DNA from: Xestospongia bergquistia
Lineage: Eukaryota > Porifera > Demospongiae > Haplosclerida > Petrosiidae
NCBI GenBank assembly: GCA_963965975.1
Contig: OZ014413.1
Span: 436,501 to 500,500 of the forward strand
Length of the DNA: 64,000 nt
Direction of reading: 5' to 3'
This document shows positions 24,197 through 34,523 of this stretch, in pieces. Positions within the stretch are counted from its first letter, which is position 1, and the number at the start of each line of letters is the position of its first letter. The position numbers were made by a program, and so were the translations under genes. Below the pieces are notes generated by a model. The model was not told the origin of the DNA. It saw only the letters and a program-made list of their open reading frames with translations, and did not search any database.

Positions 24197-25606
24197 ATGA
24201 ATCTCTTTCTCCTTTCCATTTTACTCTTTCTGCTAGGAGCTGTTCATTCACATCCATCTATCGGGAATAGTTTCTATATTCCAAACTATAACTTGCTTGG
24301 TGAAGACCTGTTTGGAGGATATACCTTTTTCAAGAAAATCCCTTCTAACTGCATAAAAAGCCAACAACTACATCGTATTCAGGACACAGATACATATTAT
24401 GCCAATACTGAGTCCTTTTACAGCGCTTTATCAACACAAACCTCAATTTCAGCGGATTTAAGGGGCGCCTTTACTATGGGAGCAACACTGGACGCTACTA
24501 CAAAAAGCATTTCAGAAAACAAGCGTACAGTCTCTGGTGTGACTTTAGACATTCACTCTGCCAAGTCTGTGGAGTACCTTGAAGCTACTTGTGCGCATCA
24601 ACTATTTTTACATGATAATGTTCGCAAAAGCTTTGAAAAGTTACCTAAAACAATCAGAGAACCATGGCTGAAGGCTAGTTGGGTTGAGTATCAGTTATTT
24701 CTGGAGACTTACGGTTCCCATATTGTCAACGAAGTGGTCTATGGATCGAGCATGTATCAACATTGTTTCGCTAAGTCATCTAGTTCCTACAACAAAAGAG
24801 AATTTTCCGTGAAAGCTTGCATTGAGTTTGCAGGACCAACTCAAGTAGGGCTATTAGGCATCAAATCTTGTTCAAATATTACACAAGAAGAAATTCGTTC
24901 CGTTCAGAACCTTCAAACATCTTCCCTACTAATCATACGAGGTGGATCGGCAGAAACTCGAGCTGAACTACATAAAGGTCGTACTAAAGAGCTAATTAAT
25001 AAGATTTTAGTTGAGGCAGACAAAACTCATCAACCAATCAGATATAAATACACTGCAGTCTGGACGCTTTTGCAGTCAAAATATATTGGCACTGAACATT
25101 TTGATAAAGCAATAAATTTGGAAGCTTTCTACAAAGGATTCTTGAGTTATGGGTGTCCACATCAGGTTGATAAAAACACTGAGCTTCAAAGGTTCATAAG
25201 AGTACCTCAAAGCAAAATCCCGACATACCAATGCATCCTCGCTCCAGAAGGCTGTCGAACTAACAGTGACTGTCATTACAGAGCTGCCCTTTGGTGTGAA
25301 TGCAGAGGAGACTCATGTGTAAGGTATTACACAAATACACTAGGTTCAGGTAAAGAAAAGACAATTGCTAAAATAAACAAAGAATCAGGTTGGGCATGGC
25401 AAGGCTGTAAATTGGGCTTTTTCACATGCTCTTGTAATGCTCCAAACAAGCACTGGAAAATGGTTTGGGCTTCTTCCACTGAGGAGATGCAGTTCAAGAT
25501 TGTAGTACATGAGAAAATCAAGAACTTGCTTGCAACCCAAGAAAGAAATCCATCCAAATCAACTGCGCCTACAAAGTTAAGCTTAATGGATCTGGACTAC
25601 TACTGA
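24197..25606 (+). CDS. secreted MACPF-domain (perforin-like) protein 2
   Basis: A single exon of 469 residues from the ATG at 24197, which follows GCAGA. It has a hydrophobic signal peptide (about residues 1-18) and the conserved start of the mature protein SHPSIGNSFYIPNYNLLGED. The MACPF signature YQLFLETYGSH is near residue 175, and the cysteine-rich C-terminus has CECRGDSCVRYY, ending in MDLDYY. It is closely similar to the protein at 3960-5381 along its whole length with scattered substitutions, and the frame is fully preserved, so both copies appear functional. It may act as a pore-forming defence or lytic protein, by family; the actual target cannot be read from sequence. Confidence 0.92.
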   Translation: MNLFLLSILLFLLGAVHSHPSIGNSFYIPNYNLLGEDLFGGYTFFKKIPSNCIKSQQLHRIQDTDTYYANTESFYSALSTQTSISADLRGAFTMGATLDATTKSISENKRTVSGVTLDIHSAKSVEYLEATCAHQLFLHDNVRKSFEKLPKTIREPWLKASWVEYQLFLETYGSHIVNEVVYGSSMYQHCFAKSSSSYNKREFSVKACIEFAGPTQVGLLGIKSCSNITQEEIRSVQNLQTSSLLIIRGGSAETRAELHKGRTKELINKILVEADKTHQPIRYKYTAVWTLLQSKYIGTEHFDKAINLEAFYKGFLSYGCPHQVDKNTELQRFIRVPQSKIPTYQCILAPEGCRTNSDCHYRAALWCECRGDSCVRYYTNTLGSGKEKTIAKINKESGWAWQGCKLGFFTCSCNAPNKHWKMVWASSTEEMQFKIVVHEKIKNLLATQERNPSKSTAPTKLSLMDLDYY

Positions 25607-25989
25607 TCAAGATGAGATGTAACATCTCCTTTTTCTTTACATTAAAACTGCACATAGTAAGCTAAATTTGTTATTTTTTAGGTTTTTTCTTATCCAATGC
25701 CATTGTACTAACAGTAATACTTTATACATTATTTAGCATCAGTTGTAGTAATAGTTGATGCTTTATATTTTTTAGGTATTTTTCATTTTGAGTGCAGTTT
25801 TTTTTTCATTTTCAAGTAAAAATATAAATTTTCATAAGAAATTTGAACATCAATTTCTATAAATGTAACACACACATCATGAACACTATTTGATGTACAT
25901 GTACAATAAACATGTACATTTAATGTTCTTAATTGAATCTACATATTTACTAACTTGTTAATATATTAGGACTTATCTATGCAGTTCTC

Positions 25990-25996
25990 TCCCCCC

Positions 25997-26081
<85 letters not shown>
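25990..26081. repeat. (CT)n(CA)n microsatellite
   Basis: A CT run is followed by about 60 bp of CA. The homologous position after MACPF gene 1 (about 5778-5812) has a much shorter version. Confidence 0.95.
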
Positions 26082-26084
<3 letters not shown>

Positions 26085-26099
26085 CAGTGTTATACTATT

Positions 26100-26930
26100 C
26101 TCTCCATCAAATTCACTTTCAATTTCTCCTATTAGTTAGTAGTTATATTAAATTATTAAATCTACTTGAGAACAATATTAAAACTGTACTAGTTACTATT
26201 ATTAGTATTGAACTTACTGAAGTCAAACAACAAGTAGAGTATTGTATTCTCGTTGACTAATGAACATCTCAGAACTGGAGACAGAGACTCATGTACGTGA
26301 TATGAAATTAGGAGTTATTTCATGAGGCAATGACCCACATGCGTTGAGTTTTAGTGGGTGGGGTTTACTTTACAACAATTATGTGGGTGTGCATGAATCA
26401 TTACTGCATTGAGAATTTTTATCTACAAACTTTAAATATAGCAAATATTGTCAGAGTTAATTATAAATACTTTAACTAAACACCATTTTGGAAGAAATTC
26501 GTTAAATTTTATATTCTCCAAATTTCCCACTATACACTATATAATATGTACCTTTGCTTCATTGTTCTTACACTTACAAGATGTTACTATTAATAGAAAC
26601 ACTCATACATGTTACTATTAATAGAACATTACTAGTATTATGGACAATCAAGTATTTTCCAGAATATTTCTATTCTTGTTCTAATTCTGAAAGTAGTTCA
26701 TCAGTTCTAGTTAGTAATGTGAGAATAATTTGATGAACACAAATTAAATAGATATTTAACATAAATAGCACAATATATTATCAGATCATGTGATATATTA
26801 TAAAATATAAAATATATTACATATATTATCAGTGTAGATCTCTGATTGTCTCTAACATTGTTTGTAAAAGACCATTAATATCAGACTAAAGGAAGAACAT
26901 TATTGATAATAACATTACTCCACCCATCCA
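26100..26930. other. intergenic, partly duplicated
   Basis: The first 300 bp continue the homology with the 3' flank of MACPF gene 1. The rest is AT-rich with no supported exon. BRCA2 ends on the opposite strand at 26931. Confidence 0.45.
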
Positions 26931-29900
26931 TCATCTCACAGGTAAGTTCTCTCTTAGTTGAGACATTCCTTCTATTAAATGTTTCTCTGACGGTTTTTGA
27001 CTAAATACAGTACGATCAGTAACAGTCCCCACACGATGTCCTAATGCTCCACCCCCTCTCTGATATCGTAGATTACTAATAGCAACCAAACATCCTGCTT
27101 TGACCACACCTTCTAATGCTAAGGACTAATTGGTACGTAAACAACAATTTAGGGGTGTGGCTAACTCACTTTAAGCCCCTCCCATACTTTAATAACAAGT
27201 AGACACCCATCAAAGTCAGTTAAGTAGACAGTATCAACTGATCTATCCCTAAAAATACATGTAATATATGTACATGTAATGAGGATACATTATATTGAGT
27301 CATTATATTAGGGACATACCCATTAATAGTTTCATTAATACACAATACTACTAGACCTATTGTATCAATCTCTTGATATGGTGATCTCATTAATGAGACT
27401 ACTTCACATAATGAGGATACATATATTGGGTCATTATATTAGGGACATACCCATTAATAGTTTCATTAATACACAATACTACTAGACCTATTGTATCAAT
27501 CTCTTGATATGGTGATCTCATTAATGAGACTACTTCACATAATGAGGTATACTATATAATGGACAGATAGAAAATGATGATGGATATATAGTGTGATCAA
27601 TGGATATATATCATACATTATGGATGGTCAATGTATTCATGTAGATAATGGGTGTCCATACTTACACGACGTGGTTGATAGTTGACCATATATGGTAATG
27701 TCATTGGTAAGGGTTCGTAACGTGTGGTCTTTAGTGAACTTAATTGAAGTCTTCCTTGATGTAATCTAGATAATATCACCATAGCAACAGTAGTCAAGAC
27801 AACAGATATACTATAATAGAGTATCACAGATTATCCATCCATCCATTTAGCTTTATAGATCCATTTTCTTACCCTTGCGTTGAGGTAGTTCCGATAATCC
27901 TCAGGGGAACACCCTCTTGTAATATCTCATCAAACGCTTCACAATATTTCCATATTGTCAATATACACTCTATATTATATAATATTGATATTATAATAAA
28001 CATATAAACACATTAATTTATTAATATTAAAAAATAAACTTAATTAATTACCTGGTGAGTTGGGGGTGTGGCCATATTGTACCAGTAATAGACGCAAAAG
28101 TATTGTGACATTTCGTGGACTTGGTAACTAAATATACAATGGATGAGTGATTTTTTAATGGATACACAGCTAAGACTAACTTCATTTTCAGCTTCAGTTA
28201 AAGCCTTTTTTAAACGAGACTGGAATTCATCTTGTTTCTTTGTTGCCATGGCAACTTTATAACTCTCTAATAGAGCACGTTGTGTAGATGACAACATTTC
28301 CTACAAGAGTACATGTAATATATTAGATTGGATAACTGTACCATAAAAGAGTCTGGATCAGAGACACTTTGTAAATAATAATATATCTCTTCACCATCTT
28401 GTAGTTGTCTTACAGATCTTGTTGTAAGACGTCCTGACCTCCTCTTCTTTTGTCTAAGCTGACTGTCTGTGTGTGTGTGCGAGAGAGTGAGAATCTTTGC
28501 CATTATTCATTCAATCCATTCATTACTTACCTAAGTATTCTTGATATTCTTTCTCAACTCTCTGATATATTCTCTCTTCTTTCTTTGCTCGTATTTCCTG
28601 CCACTCACTAACAACTTTCTTCTCTGTCCTCAAACTACGAAATACTTTCTGTCCATCTTGTAATCTTTCCATATATAATAATGGATAACGTCGAGCTATG
28701 ATGACCTAGAGAAGTCACATGACTATGATATAAGTCACATGACTATCATATGATCTATACCTTAATAGATGGTATCACTCCCCCTTGTGGTATCAATGAA
28801 GATAATAAAAAGGATGGTGGGTGTGTCCGAGGTAGAAACCCAAGATGAGCTGACCAATGAGCTCTTCGTACAGCATTAGCACATAATGAAAGGGATTTCC
28901 CCACAGAGACCTAATGACATCATAAATATCATAAATTATGTCTCCATAGTAACCTCAAGAGGATGGCCAGGTGTATCTCCTCCTATTAGTTCAGCTCCCC
29001 ATATCATAAGCTTGTATCCAATACGAATAAGACCACGCCCCACAAATGTAGAAAGAGGTGTGTCCAATGTGGCTGGAATAGAATACCATCCATCCATTAG
29101 CTCTAATGAATAGTGTATCTAAGGAGATAAAATGGACACACAGTCATGCATTATGGATCCATAAATTACATAATGGACATACCCTTTCCTCTTTCTCTTG
29201 TTGTATAATATTACTAACACACAATATCATTAAACGAGTGGGTGTATCATCACCTTCATATATCTTATGTAATGCAGACCTGTATAATATAGTGACCACA
29301 CCCACTAATTAAACATAATACCTCTTAGCACGATCAATTTCAATATCATAACGATATTTCATCTGCATCATTAACCAGTCTAATGTTAAAAGTCTAATGG
29401 ATCAATGAAATTAGAAATGGACAAATGGACAACAGAAAGAACCAAATGACAACATGAATGAATAGAAAGACAATAGATGTTTTTAATGATAAGATCACCA
29501 TGGTAACTATATTAATTAGCTTGCCTTCCTGCCCATTTGTCTGGGAAACACACTTCTATTGATGATAACTTCCATACAATCCAACGATAATGATTCTCAA
29601 ACCATTTCCTTGAAATAAGAGAGACATCAACTCCTGGACTCACTGAAAATGCACTATAGAAAAGAGAGATTCTATCACATCATTGACTATAAATCGTTAT
29701 TCATCTATTTGTGACTTCATTTATCCATCCATCATTTCAATGCATCCATAATTCATCTATCTATCCATTACATACGTCCACAACTCATCTATTCCAGCTG
29801 TCCCGTTATTCAATTTGACAATAGCACCATCTCCCACACACACCCATCCTCTCCTCAAAGAGGCTGCACTAAAAAACTGACTACCAGAAAATACAAAATC

Positions 29901-32900
29901 TTGAGCAGTAGATGATGTTACAGTTAATAACAATGAGGAAACTCCTTTCATTAGAAGCTATAATTAATAAATACACAAGAATGGATAAAAAAATGGATGA
30001 ATGGAGTAATACCTCCTCTCTGCTGTATACTCCTGGTTTTCCCATAGCAACCAGAGGTACTCGTTGACAACAAGCTTGTTCCCTTGCTCGTAATATAGTC
30101 CCTTCCTGTCGATGTACCTCTTTCCCCGGAGTCCTGACGATAAGGGGAAGGGGTAGTTCCTCTTTTTCAGTTATTGTATGAGTTAATCTACTACTGTTGA
30201 GAGTGTCCTGACTTAATGTAGGATCAGTAAAGTCATCAAGTTGACTAAGGGTAAGATGAAGTGGAGATATGGGAGGAGAAGAGTCACGTCGCTCTTTGGG
30301 GGTGTGGTCTTGCTTACGTAAACTACCTTTCCATACTGGAGTGAATGATTTAGGACGATGGTATCCTGTGACAACCATATCAGATGAACCAGTATGACCA
30401 GTTTTTTGAAACCTGTTTATGTGAATAGTTAACAATGAATATGATAGCTAGTACCACTGACTTCAGGTGATTGGGTGTGATTATTGTTGTGGGTGTGGTC
30501 TCCATTGAGTTGTACTTGCTCTTCTTAGCAGTCAACTGACGTCTTGACTTTCTATCCAATAAAATGGCTGGAAAATTAATTAAATGAGTGGGTGTTATAT
30601 TATCATTCTTACCATCAGGATTAGAAATTAATCCTTTCTTTAGACCACGCCTACTTGAATGTCCTACACGTAATAGTATTATATATTAATAATAATAATA
30701 TGATACCTTTATTAGTAGTGGGTGTGGTTAGTAGATCATCTTTATCATTCAAAGTTCTGGAATTATCTGATAAATTATTTTGCTGACAAGATGACGTGGT
30801 TAGTGAATTTTCTAAGGTTTGTTCAGATATTGTAATGCTGTCATTGCCAGTTGCTGTAAAACTCAGTTGATGAGGAGGAGTGGTCAATGTGTTCCTTACT
30901 TCCTTTAGAGCTTGTTCAGAAATTAGAATGTTTCTACCACCTGCTGTCGTAAAACTGAACTGATGAGGAGGTGTGGTCAACACAGACCTTGCCTCATTTA
31001 AAGCTTGTTCAGATACATTGGCTTCTTTACCACCTGCTGTTGTAAAATGTAGTTGATGAGGAGGTGTGGTCAATACAGACCTTGCTTCTTCTAAAGCTTG
31101 TTCAGATATCTTAACTTCTTTTCCACCAGCTGTCGTAAAACCTAGTTGATGAGGAGGTGTGGTCAATACAGACCTTGCTTCTTCTAAAGCTTGTTCAGAT
31201 ATCTTAACTTCTTTTCCACCAGCTGTCGTAAAACCTAGTTGATGAGGAGGTGTGGTCAATACAGACCTTGCTTCTTCTAAAGCTTGTTCAGATATCTTAA
31301 CTTCTTTTCCACCTGCTGTCGTAAAACCTAGTTGATGAGGAGGTGTGGTCAATACAGACCTTGCTTCTTCTAAAGCTTGTTCAGATATCTTAACTTCTTT
31401 ACCACCTGCTGTCGTAAAACCTAGCTGATGAGGAGGTGCGGTCAATACAGACCTTACTTCTTCTAAAGCTTGTTCAGATATCTTAACTTCTTTTCCACCA
31501 GCTGTCGTAAAACCTAGTCGATGAGGAGGTGTGTTCAATACAGACCTTGCTTCTTTTAAAGCTTGTTCAGATATCTTAACTTCTTTTCCACCAGCTGTCG
31601 TAAAACCTAGTTGATGAGGAGGTGTGGTCAATACAGACCTTGCTTCTTCTAAAGCTTGTTCAGATATTTTAACTTCTTTTCCACCAGCTGTCGTAAAACC
31701 CAGTTGATGAGGAGGTGTGGTCAATGTATTTATTGGCTCACATGGTGTATCATTTTCAGTAAACTTTGTAGTAGTGTTACGTAATGCATTATCAGATATA
31801 TGTATAGCTTGTCCACTAGCTGTATTAAAACCAATCATAGAAGTGGGAGGAGCAGGAGGTGTGGTCACTGTGGAAGTTGGTGGGAGTTCTACTTCACATA
31901 AAGTATCAAGATTGTGATGAGATGAATTATTTGGTAATGAAGGGTCAATCCCCTTTTTAGTACTAATAGAAGGTATCTGAGTAAAACGAGAAAACTCCTC
32001 CCAGTCAACATCCAGAGGTAAACCCTCTCCATCATCAACATTATTACTTCCACCTTGCTCCACTGTCAAGTCACATGACATAGGCTCCTCCTCCCAACCA
32101 TCAAACAATGACTTGGCATGATCTAATGCTTTCTTTGAAAATACTAGATCTTTACCAGAACCTGATTGAAAACCACAAGAAACTCCACCCACTTTATTAA
32201 TACCAATATTGGGAATATGTCTTGTAGATATACTAGGAGTTGAAGTGAAGTTAGGGTTAAAATTAGATAATATACGATCACGTGACTTTGTTTCTTCTTC
32301 TACACTGACTTCAGTTATTGGACGAGGGGGTTTGAAAGATGGGCGTGATCGACTCAAAGGAGTTTGAAATGCCTGGGTCTGTTCTCCTTTTGATAAAATA
32401 GGTGTGATTGCAGTGGGTGTGGTCTTGGTTTGTAGTTGTATTGGTGACATAGCAAGATCAGCAAGTTTGGGTTTTTTAATTGACGAGACTCTAGCCATTC
32501 CGGGTGGTCGTGGCCTTTTAAGGGGTGGGGCTGTCTTCAATAATTGAGTATTTGTTGGATATGTGAACTTTAAAGTCTCTTTACTTTGATTTACTGGTGA
32601 TTCCACGTTATTAAAGTGGGTGTGGTCTCCATCAACTATATTTAATGGACTACGTGTAACTATGTCCTTTGTTATTTGGGTGTGGTCAACAATACTACCA
32701 ATAGGGGAACTTCCTATAAATGTACTTTTGTTTTCCATATCTGATGGGATATCAAGCTTATTGATTAAGTGGGTGTGGTCATTACAATTCTGACCATCTT
32801 CAAAAGCATCAAGTTGACTATTACTCATAAACAATACATCAAGCGATAATGAGGTAGTAGTAGTAGTAGCCATTTTGTCTACACCTACTGTTGGAACTTG

Positions 32901-33911
32901 ATTAATTTTGTTGTTGCCATGGTTACTAGGACTGACAAATAATTCCATATCATTGTGGGTAGGGCTAGGTAACGAGTCCATTTGGACATCATTAGATAGA
33001 GTGTCAATGTTTAATAGAGGGTCTATAGGTAAAGTGGGTGTGGCTTTAGTAGGCATATCAGCATGAAACAAACGTCTTACTAAAGGCTATAAAAAAGAAG
33101 ATCCTACATTATATAGTAATAGTCTGTCCATTGTATAGTAATAGTCTGTCCATTGTATAGTAATAGTCTGTCCATTGTATAGTAATAGTCTGTCCATTAC
33201 ATTTGTCATCCAACAACTATCTGTCTATCTGGTATCAATTCATCCATTTTCTATCCATCTATCCATCCATCATTTAATCCATTCATCTATAATACCTCAT
33301 TAAAAGATGTCTGTAGTCTAACTTTTCCTTTCATTTTCTCTTCACTCATATTGTTACTAGTATCACTATCATCATATGAGGTAGACCAGTTTGACAAGTT
33401 TAGAGAACTGCTTTTACTAGCATCATTAGATATAGAAAGTCGGTGACAAGGAGGTGTGGCCATTGCTGGTGACCACACCCTCTCATCAAGGTCTACTTTA
33501 AGTGATAGTGGAGTTGATACCTTTGCATATAATGAGATAATTATATAGCATTATAACAGGAGCATACTTTTCTAGTAGGTGTCTTAGCCACACCCACTAA
33601 TAATGGTAATTGGAGTGTTTTAAATTTAGGTACCGGGCTCTCAAATAATGAGACACTTAAATCTGATTGACTGGAAAAACAGGTTTTTATTTAACATAAG
33701 AATACTTACTTTTCTTCTTGTTCTACTTGACCTAATTCATTATCTTCATTAATAATATCATTATTACAGGGGCAGTCACGTGATTGGAGAGCATGTAGTA
33801 GACAGAATGTAGTTAATGTCTTTCCTATATAATACAATATTACTAATATCAGTATATTGTCTATATACCTTGTATTAATTTGGTGAATGGACCAGCTTCT
33901 TCATTACTCAT
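26931..33911 (-). CDS. BRCA2: BRCA2 orthologue (homologous-recombination mediator)
   Basis: A multi-exon gene starts at 33911 (MSNEEAGPFTKLIQ). Exons: 33911-33869, about 33824-33712, about 33672-33575, about 33522-33298, a large one from about 33087 to 30705, then about 18 small exons. The large exon holds BRC repeats (GFTTAGGKEVKISEQAL), which bind RAD51 through FxxA. Later exons match the DNA-binding domain in order. The helical domain is at 29957-29320 (PGVDVSLISRKW, ENHYRWIVWKL, MKYRYDIEIDRAKR). OB1 is at about 29285-28760 (DGWYSIPATLDTPL, MIWGAELIGG). OB2 with a short tower-like segment is at about 28706-27870 (RRYPLLYMERLQDG, RSVRQLQDGEEIY). OB3 follows to 26931 (YQEIDTIGLVV, GCLVAISNLRYQRGG). 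The protein stops a few residues after OB3, without a long C-terminal tail. It loads RAD51 onto single-stranded DNA in the nucleus. It is divergent from gene A. Confidence 0.95.
27281..27545 (-). repeat. tandem duplication of a BRCA2 OB3 exon
   Basis: About 131 bp containing a whole exon, its acceptor and its donor occurs twice in direct tandem, nearly identical. The exon encodes MRSPYQEIDTIGLVVLCINE and ends in ATGG before GTATGT. Its length is 79 or 82 nt depending on the acceptor, 1 modulo 3, so including both copies would shift the frame. One copy must be used at a time, or one copy is an assembly artefact. Confidence 0.9.
30795..31725 (-). repeat. tandem array of ten 93-bp BRC repeats
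   Basis: Ten contiguous 31-codon units, each of the form TTPPHQLGFTTAGGKEVKIS plus EQALEEARSVL. Seven are nearly identical; the last three diverge (LHFTTAGGKEANVS, FSFTTAGGRNILIS, LSFTATGNDSITIS). Two isolated divergent BRC-like units lie upstream (GFNTASGQAIHISDNAL near 31820 and GFQSGSGKDLVFSKKAL near 32150). There is no spacer between units. Confidence 0.95.
33111..33200. repeat. 22-bp minisatellite, four copies
   Basis: TAGTAATAGTCTGTCCATTG with a TA extension repeats four times in a BRCA2 intron. Confidence 0.9.
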
Positions 33912-33990
33912 GATTACACGTGGTTAAAGAGAGGGTTAAATTAACATATTAGGGTGGAGTCAACTATTGAGCCCCACCCAATTTATCCAA

Positions 33991-34150
33991 TGGCTGATAG
34001 TTGTTGGAACGAAAAACCAACTCTACACGAGTTATATGAGCATATCAAAGTTGATACTAAATGGTTGGTGTGCTACTCAAGTTAAATACTAATAAGTTAG
34101 GGATTGTTAGAAAGATGAATGAAGACTGTGACCTCAAAACTATAAAATGT
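33991..34150 (+). pseudogene. decayed Death-domain exon next to the BRCA2 start
   Basis: The plus strand reads ATG then WNEKPTLHELYEHIKVDTKW, aligning with the first exon of gene B (NDKPTLSELCEHV). A small deletion after KW shifts the frame; the rest (GVLLKLNTNKLGIVRKMNED) is readable only in another frame. No donor or downstream partner is evident. It lies 80 bp from the BRCA2 start on the other strand, the same head-to-head arrangement preserved upstream of gene B. Confidence 0.8.
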
Positions 34151-34523
34151 TACATTCCTACTGGAGAGCTATACTCACCATAATGCTAAACTAACGAATA
34201 GTTAATTTTACTGCTACATATATAATTCTATAATCAAATAGTCTATATATTATATTTTTGATAAGAATACAATTGTTACTGTAACTGAATAACAACTAGT
34301 TTATATTCAAGATGTCAAAGAATATTAAAGAACACTGGCTACTAGCTTTAGTTGTCCTCGAATCATGCAAGGAGCATGATTTCTCAGTCATATACAAATG
34401 TATAGTTATGTAATCACTAAACAATGATATTATGCAAGCTGGTTTATTAAAGTTAACTTAAGGATGTTAACTTACAAAAAAGAGGAGTGGCTGACTAGCA
34501 AACCAGCTCGATAATCACCAACC

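Noticed and set aside
25979..26260. 93-codon open frame with a run of His-Thr
   Set aside because: It is simply the translation of the CT/CA microsatellite; no homology or conserved start.
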